NCBI GenBank assembly: GCA_004369085.1
Contig: ML210608.1
Location: forward strand, 1-11,618
Reading direction: 5' to 3'
Length of the DNA: 11,618 nucleotides
DNA from: Coprinopsis marcescibilis
Taxonomy: Eukaryota > Basidiomycota > Agaricomycetes > Agaricales > Psathyrellaceae
Both the position numbers and the translations under genes were made by a program. Of the stretch, positions 1 to 7,315 are shown piece by piece. Each line of letters begins with the position of its first letter. The stretch's first letter is position 1. The notes below the pieces were generated by a model. The model saw only the letters and a program-made list of their open reading frames with translations, did no database searches and was not told the DNA's origin.

Positions 1-143
1 TATTAAAATTCTAATCTATAGGAAATGTTTACAGGGATAATATGAGCTCATAGCACTTTAGATCGTAAAATTCCGCTGAGATTTGGGGAAGTTATAAGGT
101 GTTCTTTATTTCCCTGCCAAATCTGGCACTCAGATGCAGAATT

Positions 144-926
144 TCATCCGTATTTGCCACTAGAAGCTATGTACTCCGCACTCATGTATCTATGAAGACC
201 TCTTGGTACTCGCTGGGTCTTTTCTACATGTAATATTTGCTGTTTACTGACCCTAGCACTGGCCAGGCTTGAACAGGGCCTAAATGTTGTGTCTGCTTCA
301 AGTTTTCGGCGTGCCATCAGGGCCAGCTGACTAAAACCCGTGACATGCCTTTGGCGGGGGTTGCGCACCCCCACTGTTATGAGAGCCAGCACCCTCTGCA
401 TCCCCAGCATACCCTTCTGAATCTGAATCGACTGTGAGACGTGCTAGGCAAACTAGAAGAAGCTTACCACAAAGTTCATCATCAGTGACTGTAACACTGG
501 ACGTTGGTGGCAGCATGGCTTGCAAACGTCGCTGCTGTGGAAAGTTGTGATTCCAGAGGACTGGTATTGGACTTGAACGGGAGTGGTGGGCTAGTGTGAA
601 ATTTAGTTCTTTAATTTGCGAAGAATCAGAGGGATTGGAAGCAAACCGGGGACATGCTGGCTTGCTAGCGCTGTAGGTGTAGTCTTGATGAGAGTGCGGG
701 TGTGAGTGAAATGGTCCATCAAAAGAACATATAAAAGGTAGCATTTCCCTTTCAGCCCTTTGTCAGTTGTAAACGCCAGGAGGTGTTTGCCAGACAATGT
801 GTCCTGGGCCATGCCGATACCTACATACAGCCAATGTCTTCCTTGAAATGGCAATTTGTGGCTTCCAGAAGTAGCTCCGCAAGCAAGATGTTTTGTCGAG
901 TGAAGATTTTGTCTCAGGAATGCCAC
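144..926 (-). pseudogene. Decayed minus-strand coding trace, family unknown
   Basis: I do not recognise this gene. An ATG-started frame runs from 744 to 331 (137 codons). It is Ser/Pro/His-rich at first and then has an acidic Ser-Asp-Glu-Gly stretch (around TVDSDSEG) before a proline-rich end. Just where it stops, another minus frame (410-144) continues with a basic, helix-like composition (around ARRKLEAD and SKQQILHVEKTQ). A third frame (926-603) overlaps its start. Text that changes frame without a good splice signal suggests an old coding region broken by indels, possibly a gag-like protein of a retroelement, but no zinc knuckle, protease or polymerase motif is visible. The whole assignment is inference and could be chance open frames. 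Confidence 0.22.
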
Positions 927-1158
927 ATTGTTTCAAGCTTCAACAAAGCAAAGCATCTTTGCCTTGGGATCAGTGTCTCGGTGTTCCCTACTATCAAAGG
1001 CAATGGATGAAAGCCACCTTCGAGGCAAAGATTGAAACAAAGTGGCCTACCTGGCGCTCTAGCTCACTTTCCATCCAAAAGCTGGACACTTTCCCCCTGC
1101 ACCTCTGAAATCCATTCGTCACCCCACATCCACCTGCAACATACCTGCCACCCTCTAT

Positions 1159-1698
1159 ATGTCTTCTGAACTCGCTTCCAAAATCCAAGCTGGGCACATC
1201 AAGGCGACCCCACAAAGAGACCTTCACCATCCCTGCAGGATCACAGCAATCAAACTATCCTGGGATTCCCAATACCTAGCCTATGGCGACAAAGAAGGGC
1301 TTGTGACGGTATGTTAGGGCCAAAATACTAACGTATTTTACTAACCACTGTACGGTTTCAGATTTGTTACTTGCATAGCGATTTCAGGAAGTTCAAGTTT
1401 GCAAAGGCCGGAGCGGCTATTCGGGTGCTTCTGTGGCACCCGACAGAGCCCCAGACCCTTTTGTGGCATCAGACAACAGTGCCATAAACTTGTGGAAATT
1501 CAACCTCTCAAGTGTAACTAACTATCTAAAAATCTATGTGAGACCTTGCCCAAGTTCTAACCAATTACCAGGGCTCAGCTCACCACTCTTGCATTGAAGC
1601 TGAAGGTTTCGTCAACAATGTTGTGGTGGACACATTGGCCTATTCCATGGCTGTCTGTTATGAGACAAATGTGGTGGTCTTCAGCCTCCCTCCAAGGA
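1159..1698 (+). pseudogene. WD40-repeat-like gene, 5' part, frameshifted and truncated
   Basis: Three exons read coherently: 1159-1308, 1362-1513 and 1572-1698. Intron 1 (1309-1361) starts GTATGT, has CTAAC and ends TTTCAG. Intron 2 (1514-1571) starts GTAACT, has TTCTAAC and ends ACCAG. A GTAAGT donor follows at 1699. From ATG 1159 the protein begins MSSELASKIQAGH. It then shows beta-propeller blade text: ITAIKLSWDSQYLAYGD with KEGLVT, then AIRVLLWHP, then VASDNSAINLWK, and finally NVVVDTLAYS with VVVFSLP. WD40 propellers act as protein-interaction scaffolds; no specific partner can be named. The frame slips by one base in the T run at 1459-1462, consistent with loss of a single T, so the gene is broken unless this is a sequencing error. 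After 1698 no further exon keeps the frame: the acceptors near 1751 and 1757 lead straight to stops. The start is the first ATG in frame after the TAG at 1060-1062. Confidence 0.58.
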
Positions 1699-1757
1699 GT
1701 AAGTAACGTCGCGAATGTCATGGGTGTCCAAAGCTTGACCTGTTTGACTAGTTTTAG

Positions 1758-2928
1758 ATTTTGTGTAATAACACTAAAGCTTGCTTAAAAGACACTAAAA
1801 TGCTTGGCAATTGTTTAAACACTCAGTAAGACTCGATAGTTTCTTAACTCTCAATAATCATGATGGTCATGATAATTGCACATGAAATTCACGATTTGTA
1901 TTGTTTAAATTCTCGACTCTACGTTTCTTCGTTCCTAGAGACTATCTAAGGTCAGTGGGGACTCAAGTAACGCCAACAGCGGTTAACTCAAGGTCACAGC
2001 AGTGAACCCGGCGATATCTAGCGTATATTGGACCAATTCTACCTAGCTTTTATACAAAATTGGTGTTCGGCTAAGCAGTGGTCTACAATCAAATAATTAC
2101 AAACTAATTTTAAACTACGAGTCTAAACAAGATAAAAAGGGAAAGAGATCGGACAAAAGGGGAAGCGTATCATGGTCCCGGGCGCCAAGTTGAAATGGCG
2201 CGTGTGGATATAAGTTCGATTCTGATGGGAAGGTTGAATATTCCCGTCGGGAGTTGAGTCCCATATGGCACCAGTTGAGGGCTTTTTGTCTAATCCTCCG
2301 AGTCTAGGTTATAGTATAGACAAGGTGATTGGCTATCAAGTGTTTTAGACTCGGTCTAGATGGTACACGGCAGTGCTCAACGAGAATTATGAGTCTATCT
2401 AAGTCTTGACTTCGTCATCCGCAGCCGAGGCACATGTCCAGTTTGTTATCTTATCTCAGCGAATCCTCGCTTTCTTCGTCATCTTTCTGTGGCCCCGTGA
2501 TACGGTAACTTGTGCTCGTATTGTCTTAGCAATGGGCGTCGATTCTTGTGAGTCCTTTTGACTATACACTCTGGGCACTTATACTCGGCATTTGCCGAGT
2601 TTAACGTGTAGGTCTGGGGTTCGAGTCCTGACTAGTACGTTTCATTTTACAAGAAATACCGTCGTTCGTTCTGAATATTGAGTTATGTCATGGCACTAGC
2701 GGATGTATTATACACGTCCATGTAATAGTAACTCTTGTGCTAAGTCACTATTATCAATGTTGGTTTTTAATTCAGAGTGCATAACTTTGACTTGTATGGA
2801 TGACAATGATCGACGATAGTTCTCTTACTATATTCCTTCATTCTGGTGGTGTTAGTTGATGACCTCTGTTCTAAGTCTCAACCCTTGGTGCCCATTCGTA
2901 CTGGGATAGTGGCATTTGTTTAGAATAT
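1758..2928. other. AT-rich non-coding stretch with small stem-loops
   Basis: No exon, RNA gene or transposon protein is recognisable. There are several inverted repeats: ATCATGA/TCATGAT at 1857-1873 with a TGG loop; CCGAGTCTA at 2298-2306 against TAGACTCGG at 2346-2354; and ACTCGGC/GCCGAGT at 2583-2600 with an ATTT loop. The heptamer GAGTCTA recurs near 2120, 2300 and 2390. A B-box-like GGTTCGAGTCC lies at about 2617. The stretch separates the two WD40-like fragments, so it could be inserted material, but no ends or target duplication were found. Confidence 0.4.
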
Positions 2929-2953
2929 ACCCGTCGTAGTCTATACGACGGGT
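2929..2953. repeat. Perfect 10 bp stem-loop upstream of the membrane-protein gene
   Basis: ACCCGTCGTA (2929-2938) is perfectly complementary to TACGACGGGT (2944-2953), with a 5-base GTCTA loop. It lies about 50 bases upstream of the ATG at 3006. It could be in the 5' leader or promoter of that gene, or be a relic of a mobile element. No U-run follows and the genome looks eukaryotic, so a bacterial-type terminator is not implied. Confidence 0.45.
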
Positions 2954-3005
2954 TTCGCATTTTTGAGCTGAGTACAACTTGTAAAATATACTTTATGCGA
3001 TTTTT

Positions 3006-3417
3006 ATGGGTCCCACACATACAGGGCGCATCAACGCCTCCCAGGCACCTTCGAAAACCGCTAAGAAATGCAGATGGAAAGGTAAGTGATTTACGCCATA
3101 ATATATATGTCAGACACTGACCTTCAGCGCAGAAGTTCATGTGGTATCTTATAGCCACCTGTATTTTGCTCCTGGCCATCATGCTGAACAGCAGCACTGG
3201 TCCGGCAGAACCGTCGTATGATGTCGCCGTCAAACAGACCCAGAAGCCAGGTGAACATCTCCAGTCCAACACTGACCAGGACGATCACTTCAAGGACAAG
3301 AGCGAAGGTGATGTAGTGGTGACCGAAACCAAGTTGATCACCATAACAAGGACGGTTACGCGCACTGCACTGGCAGAGACTGTAACAATCCACCGTTGTC
3401 CGCGACAGAGGAAGTAG
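3006..3417 (+). CDS. Small single-pass membrane protein, two exons
   Basis: Exon 1 is 3006-3081 and exon 2 is 3128-3417. The intron 3082-3127 (46 bases) starts GTAAGT, has CACTGAC as branch site and ends CTTCAG. The spliced product is 121 residues. Residues 1-29 are basic (around SKTAKKCRWK). Residues 30-45 (MWYLIATCILLLAIML) form one hydrophobic helix, followed by an acidic, Lys/Asp-rich segment. Near the C-terminus lies a Thr/Val-rich stretch (TETKLITITRTVTRTALAE) of the kind common in fungal membrane proteins. A basic N-terminus before the helix suggests a type II signal anchor with the C-terminus outside; this is inferred. A second solution is equally open: start at ATG 2995 and acceptor CGCAG at 3132 (51-base intron), giving 123 residues with a different N-terminus but the same helix and tail. 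I preferred 3006 because its acceptor is the first AG after the branch site. No known family is recognised. Without splicing, both frames hit stops. Confidence 0.55.
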
Positions 3418-3643
3418 AGATGTGGGAAAGTGCTTGTGATTCCGTCTGGTAATTAAGTGGGTCCATTATTACGTTAGTGAGCAGGAAATATCTCAATGAC
3501 ATCAGCATTGATGGCGGCTATATATATATTTTTCCGTCATTTGAGACCTTAACATATCTTTCCCTCTTCCCTGTACCTCCTTAAATTCTAGTGCAATTCC
3601 TACACCTCTTTGTCTTTTGTATTCTTCAAAATCGTTGATATAG
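3418..3643. other. Intergenic, AT-rich
   Basis: The stretch holds a short TA run (tatatatata near 3521-3530) and a pyrimidine-rich tract (about 3560-3640) that ends in GATATAG at 3637-3643. That end is a plausible acceptor for the exon that follows. No gene is seen. Confidence 0.4.
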
Positions 3644-4086
3644 CCGAGTGCACGACTCAGCTGGCGAAAATCAGGTGGCTGTCGCCAGCGGTCGCCATCC
3701 TCAATGCTACAAATCTACAACCTCAAAGGCGACCTCATTGGGTCTTGCCCTGACACTAGCACAATGCGCAAGAGCACTGAAGTTATCACTCGCTTTTGCT
3801 GGGATACCTCTGTGATTGTCTCGGAGAAGCCATTCGACTCTTCGTTGAAGGATATTACTGAGATTGAGGTGTGCAGCATCCTGACATGAGCACTGAGAGA
3901 CGAGTTTATCTCCTACCTCTTTAGGGACTGATTAAGCAGTTGAAGAAGTTCGAAACTGGCATGCTAAGCCCTTCAAAAAAGCACGTGTTTGAGCTCTCAA
4001 CTCTCTTTCAATGCTCAGCTGTTGATGTCCTGCGATGGGCGGGAATCTCAAAGTTTCAGTGGTCACGTGATCAGGCGCCTAAATGA
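3644..4086 (+). pseudogene. WD40-like gene, 3' part, two exons with one frameshift
   Basis: Exon 3644-3868 begins in the frame RVHDSAGENQVAVASGRHP. It then continues one base out of register as MLQIYNLKGDLIGSC, followed by VITRFCWDTSVIVSE. Loss of one base near 3698-3703 explains the break. This reads like a propeller blade (VAVASG then LQIYNLKGDLI). The intron 3869-3924 (56 bases) starts GTGTGC and ends CTTTAG. Exon 3925-4086 adds GLIKQLKKFETGML, then SAVDVLRWAGISKFQW, and a TGA stop at 4084-4086. It may be the distal part of the WD40-like gene at 1159-1698, since strand and style match and both carry one-base losses, but the phase does not join directly to that gene's third exon. The N-terminal text also recalls the Vps16 beta-propeller; this is weaker. 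The length falls far short of a complete propeller. Confidence 0.42.
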
Positions 4087-4136
4087 TTGCACCATGTTGG
4101 CGCTGTTGGGTGCGAGACGCATTGTGATAGGAGAAC

Positions 4137-4176
4137 AGAGATGGGCTTGGCTGTTCACAGCCAAGTCCCAGTCTCT
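4137..4176. repeat. Imperfect long hairpin
   Basis: CTTGGCTG (4146-4153) pairs with CAGCCAAG (4158-4165) around a TTCA loop. The stem continues as TGGG with CCCA and AGAGA with TCTCT across two single-base bulges, about 17 pairs in all. It lies about 50 bases past the stop of the preceding gene fragment. It could be the core of a small foldback element or a 3'-UTR structure; the sequence does not decide. Confidence 0.4.
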
Positions 4177-4917
4177 ACAGTGCACAGCACAAGGCTCCAC
4201 CAAAAAAAAGAAAAAGATAAATCCTGCATTAAGTGAAACTTGGGGAGGGAGCTCATCAAGCACCCATGCAGTGTGGCTACCAATTGGTGGCTGTGACATG
4301 GCCAATGTGGGCCGTGACACTTTGGGTGTCACACTTGCTTTGTACACCAACCAGAAACCAATATGATCAAGTAGCAAGTTTCTGCAAACCTCGAGGCCCG
4401 GAACAAATACAAATACTCAGATATAATAAGTACAACTACAAATATATCAGACACTGGTTGATAATTGACAGCAACATTGCTCTGAGAAGTGTGTGTGTCA
4501 GTAGAGCTACTGTGGAGCCTCCTCTGCACCTGCAATGAAATTCACCTTTAGCCTCAATAATAATTTCATAAATATGCTCTCCCTCTTCATTAGCAATTCT
4601 ATGCTGCAGTTCATGCAATTCTTGTTGCAGAAAAATAGTTGATCTACCACCAGACAACCTCTCAACTCAATGTCTTATACCAGTGGTGGCAACAGGAGTT
4701 CAAACCTGAAAAACGGTGTGAGCGACAGTTGACAGTGATACAAATTGCAAAACAGGAATTATGTAGGATATGACATACAAGGTGCTAGACGGGGATAGAT
4801 TGACGCAGTAGAGCAAAAATGTAGTACAAGTATTGAAGCAGTTTATCGAGTTCAAAAGAATTCAGGACACTTGAACATAGAAGGATCACAAGATTGAGCA
4901 TGAGATAAAAAGTTGAA

Positions 4918-4984
4918 CTCCAAACACCATACTCAAGAAGAGGAGGGATGATGACTAAGACCCTTCACTATCGTTCCGGGAATA
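4918..4984 (+). repeat. Unoccupied copy of the repeat that hosts the 6249-7283 transposon
   Basis: This segment matches 6197-6248 plus 7284-7315 once the transposon is removed. Shared text includes ACACCA, then AGGAGGGAT, then ATGACTAAGACC, then CTTCAC, then ATCGTTCCGGGAATA. It contains ACTAAGACC once (4954-4962), where the occupied copy has it on both sides of the element. Similarity stops after GAATA (4984). It is therefore a paralogous empty site that defines the insertion ends. Confidence 0.75.
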
Positions 4985-5281
4985 GAGACAACATGTGGCA
5001 CCAGCAACTCAGGAGCCAGCTTTGAGGAGCCAGTTGCGGTTCATGCTGCCACTGAAATGCCGAAAAATCATTAAATCCCTCAGGCTATGGTGCATTGTAT
5101 AATATAGTTAAGTACTTGTGTAAGTGAATCATCATGTATTAATGTTTTCAATTTTGCTTTTGAATTTACAGTAGTACAGTACAAGGCGCTGTACAGTAAA
5201 TATGGAGTGACTTGGTAATGCTAAGTTTATTATTGAAGCTCACTCCTCTTACAGACACTAAAAACAGAAACCAGGTGACAT

Positions 5282-5760
5282 TTGGTTTCAGACAAATACC
5301 CACTGAGTGGGCAATCATTATATTTAAGTGAAGTTGGAGTAGTGGCCACTGTTGTCAACAGAACTATTCAGCGTGCAGACAGTGTCACTTCTTTAGGCGC
5401 TAAGTGGAACAGCTATTGTTTGTCAATAATTGGAGTAAGTGACACATACCCGGCTGAAATATGCGGCTCTCCTTGGATGTTGTACGACCATCTAATGCCC
5501 CCTTGTCGCAGAAATCCAATGTGCACAGTGCACCAAAAGGCCACACCCTATTGCGAAGTTAGCCCTATCAGGGTGATCTGATGGGTAGTGCAAGCTATCA
5601 CTGATGCCAAATTCGAAGCCAGTCAGTGGTGGTACAGAGTTGAATGGGCAGGCTTCTCACCTCAGCACAATACTTGGGAACCGTTTGAACATGTTGAAAC
5701 TGCGCGGCACTGGATTGTTGGTGGTACAGCGACCCGGAGACAAGAACAAAAGGTAGCATG
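5282..5760 (+). pseudogene. Chromodomain fragment, interrupted by an in-frame TGA
   Basis: From about 5582 the frame reads WVVQAITDAKFE, then WWYRVEWAGFSPQHNTWEPF, then EHVETARHWIV. The pattern Y-x-V-x-W-x-G-[FY]-x-x-x-x-NTWEP is the core of a chromodomain, with the aromatic-cage Trp and the NTWEP turn followed by the C-terminal helix. Chromodomains bind methylated histone tails. In fungi they are often the C-terminal tail of Ty3/gypsy integrases, which steers insertion to heterochromatin. The same frame is open upstream (5282-5578) but a TGA at 5579-5581 separates the two, and the upstream 99 codons have no ATG start and no recognisable integrase or RNase H motif. A possible GTAGCA donor follows at 5752. 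It is most likely a decayed retroelement tail; a free-standing chromodomain gene with an unseen intron is the alternative. Confidence 0.55.
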
Positions 5761-6196
5761 CGACATATGCTTTTGTTACTGCACTCTGACAATGACATTA
5801 AAAATATTACGACGGCTGCAATGCGCAATGGGATGCCAGAAATGAACTCGTGTCCAACACAAGGTAATGGGCATTTATGCGGTGATCAACAATAGGATTA
5901 ACAGGCACGTACACTGACAGAGGATAGCATGTCACAACCGCTTTGAAGGTATACACACCACCTAATTCATTACGCAGTAACTACAATGAGCACTATATTT
6001 GTTTGGAAAATGTGCAGGAAAGTTGACAATCAAGTCCAGTGCGCAACAACTATGGAAAACGTGGAGGACTGCTGACGATCAAGTCCAGTGCTAGGATAGG
6101 AAGCCATGCACGGCATCGAGAATAGGTGGCGTTAGCCGAAAAATTACATGGGAAGCCCCGAAGAAGAACTGGGCGGACCGTCAACCTGTTTTGCTC
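5761..6196. other. Non-coding, with a short tandem duplication
   Basis: No gene is recognised. A degenerate 49 bp tandem duplication lies at 6005-6095. Confidence 0.4.
6005..6095 (+). repeat. Degenerate 49 bp tandem duplication
   Basis: Unit 1 starts GGAAAATGTG at 6005 and unit 2 starts GGAAAACGTG at 6054. Both contain ATCAAGTCCAGTGC, offset by exactly 49 bases (6031 and 6080 for CAAGTCCAGTGC). The remaining bases diverge. Confidence 0.6.
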
Positions 6197-6239
6197 CAGA
6201 CACCAAACTTGAGAAGGGGGAAAAAGAGGAGGGATAATG

Positions 6240-6248
6240 ACTAAGACC
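6240..6248 (+). repeat. Target-site duplication, left copy
   Basis: ACTAAGACC directly precedes the left inverted repeat. The right copy at 7284-7292 is ACTAAGACA, 8 of 9 identical. The empty site at 4954-4962 is ACTAAGACC, so the right copy has mutated. Confidence 0.75.
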
Positions 6249-6382
6249 CAGACTCCTACCATTCGGCTGGAGACTTGTTTATCTAATCTAATTGCCACAC
6301 TCCGAAGTTCTTCCGAACACCAACGGGCTAACGTCTCCAGCTGACTGGCAACAATTCTTGTTTGTCATTGCTTGTCTAGACC
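6249..6382 (+). repeat. Left terminal inverted repeat, 134 bp
   Basis: It is the reverse complement of 7150-7283 with nine substitutions (about 93% identity). Its inner end is TTGTCTAGACC. Most differences are C/T or G/A, as expected from mutation of methylated cytosines. Confidence 0.88.
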
Positions 6383-6440
6383 GTCTCTGCCATTGCCTGT
6401 CATCATTATCCATCAAATCTTGTAATTGATATGGGGCTAA

Positions 6441-7244
6441 TTAGGGTGCTGTGCCCGCCCGGCGTATAATCCATTTTCTTTGCAAGTGACCAAGCCCTTG
6501 ACTGCGAAAGATATACTAAAACTAATAAACTTGTCTCATATCTCACTTTCACAACTTCTACAAGAAGGGACAACCGGACAGTCCCCAGGATATGTCCAGG
6601 CATTACTCGGAGAACCAGCAGCAATCTGCAAGATTCTCCAAAATGCTTTCCCTGCCGAAATCCAAGACTGGTCATTCCAACACATCCACAAGACTATGGC
6701 TCAAGAAGTTCAACAAGTCAGCTTGAAGAACATTGGTCTCCATTTCAACACCAGCCATGCAACGTCTGACACGTTATACGAGTCATTTGTGGATGTGGCT
6801 GCAATGAAAATGGGAGAGAAGAGCCCCATGCTGTGGAGGCTGATGGGCATGCTTTTGGACCTGGACGAAAACCGACGGCGTGTTTCTTGCCAGGATCTTG
6901 ATGGACATAGGGGTCCCGAGGTATTGGCATGGCTTGGGTCAAAGGGTGGTGGTGATTTGGGAGAAATAGGGGAGGATGGTGGCGAATTGAGTGACAGCGG
7001 TGGTTCGGTGGCAAGTGAAGCTGAGAACCGCAATAATTCGAGTGCTGCTGCTCCAACGCAGCCTGAATCCACTGGTAAGTTGTCGAGAAGACTCCAGAAG
7101 GAACACAAACAACATTTGTGCAGAATTGAGCGAAATGAATTGGGGGGAAGGTCTAGACAAGCAATGACAAACAACAATTGTTGCCAGTTGGCTGGAGACG
7201 TTAGCCCTTTGGCGTTTGGAAGAACTTCAGAGTGTGGCGATTAG
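6441..7244 (+). CDS. N-terminal fragment of a DUF6589-associated transposon protein
   Basis: The frame is open from 6441 (after TAA at 6438-6440) to TAG-ended 7244, but there is no ATG near its beginning, so the true start is missing, mutated or in an upstream exon. Text from about 6498 is helical: LTAKDILKLINL, then a Trp-containing helix (IQDWSFQHIHKTMAQEV). The stretch GLHFNTSHAT at about 6735-6765, then MGEKSPMLWRLMGMLLDLD and ENRRR, match the pattern I know from agaricomycete DUF6589 proteins: GLHFNAS, then AP-x-LW-x-L, then NRRR. A Gly/Asp/Glu/Ser-rich linker follows, and then a basic SRRLQKEHKQHL segment. In the full family the DUF6589 core comes next; here the frame instead runs into the right inverted repeat (from 7150) and stops, so the last 31 codons are repeat sequence. 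The core was presumably lost by internal deletion. The family's catalytic role is not established, and this fragment probably has none. Confidence 0.55.
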   Translation, partial: LGCCARPAYNPFSLQVTKPLTAKDILKLINLSHISLSQLLQEGTTGQSPGYVQALLGEPAAICKILQNAFPAEIQDWSFQHIHKTMAQEVQQVSLKNIGLHFNTSHATSDTLYESFVDVAAMKMGEKSPMLWRLMGMLLDLDENRRRVSCQDLDGHRGPEVLAWLGSKGGGDLGEIGEDGGELSDSGGSVASEAENRNNSSAAAPTQPESTGKLSRRLQKEHKQHLCRIERNELGGRSRQAMTNNNCCQLAGDVSPLAFGRTSECGD

Positions 7245-7283
7245 ATTAGATAAACAAGTCTCCAGCCAAATGGTAGGAGTCTG
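7150..7283 (-). repeat. Right terminal inverted repeat, 134 bp
   Basis: It is the partner of 6249-6382. Its inner boundary is GGTCTAGACAAG and its outer boundary GGAGTCTG. The open frame of the element terminates inside it at 7244. Confidence 0.88.
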
Positions 7284-7292
7284 ACTAAGACA
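7284..7292 (+). repeat. Target-site duplication, right copy
   Basis: ACTAAGACA is followed by CTTCACTTATCGTTCCGGG, which continues the same host repeat that follows ACTAAGACC at 4954-4962. Confidence 0.72.
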
Positions 7293-7315
7293 CTTCACTT
7301 ATCGTTCCGGGAATA

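Larger units (their letters stand above)
4087..5281. other. Non-coding or unrecognised repeat debris
   Basis: No reliable gene is seen. The stretch contains an A-rich run (4201-4219), a 4314-4332 hairpin (GTGACAC/GTGTCAC), a larger hairpin at 4137-4176, an E-box-like TCACGTGA palindrome near 4063, and the repeat copy at 4918-4984. A minus-strand open stretch around 4657-4540 reads like an amphipathic helix (LQQELHELQHRIANEEGEH). It has no ATG and its upstream frame is closed, so it may be a fragment of an unknown coding sequence. Confidence 0.35.
6249..7283 (+). mobile_element. Non-autonomous TIR DNA transposon, 1035 bp, with DUF6589-type N-terminal fragment
   Basis: The element starts CAGACTCCTACC and ends GGTAGGAGTCTG. 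Its 134 bp ends are inverted copies of each other with nine mismatches and no gaps. It is flanked by a 9 bp target duplication and sits inside a repeat whose unoccupied relative is at 4918-4984. Long inverted repeats with a 9 bp duplication are typical of Mutator-like elements; this class assignment is inferred, as no MULE transposase is present. The interior carries one open frame (6441-7244) resembling the N-terminal half of proteins that carry DUF6589 in agaricomycetes, without the core domain. It is therefore likely a deletion derivative mobilised in trans, or an element that captured a gene fragment. Confidence 0.8.

Noticed and set aside
2170..2192. TTGGCGCCCGGGACCAT on the minus strand, resembling a retroviral-type primer binding site after a CA-ending LTR
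   Set aside because: No LTR pair, polypurine tract, target duplication or pol sequence could be found, so the match may be chance.
2560..2640. tRNA gene suggested by the B-box-like GGTTCGAGTCC
   Set aside because: No 5' acceptor arm pairs with the bases after the T arm, the T stem has a mismatch, and no anticodon arm fits.
3124..3393. Minus-strand frames opposite the small membrane-protein gene
   Set aside because: The plus strand has matching start, intron, helix and stop, so the antisense frames are shadows.
3989..4377. Open frames on both strands around the A-rich run at 4201-4219
   Set aside because: The plus frame starts with TTG and contains a low-complexity lysine run; the minus frame has a phenylalanine run from the same bases. 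Neither shows a motif.
6710..7177. Minus-strand open frames opposite the DUF6589-type frame
   Set aside because: They are antisense to a frame with recognisable family text and show none of their own.
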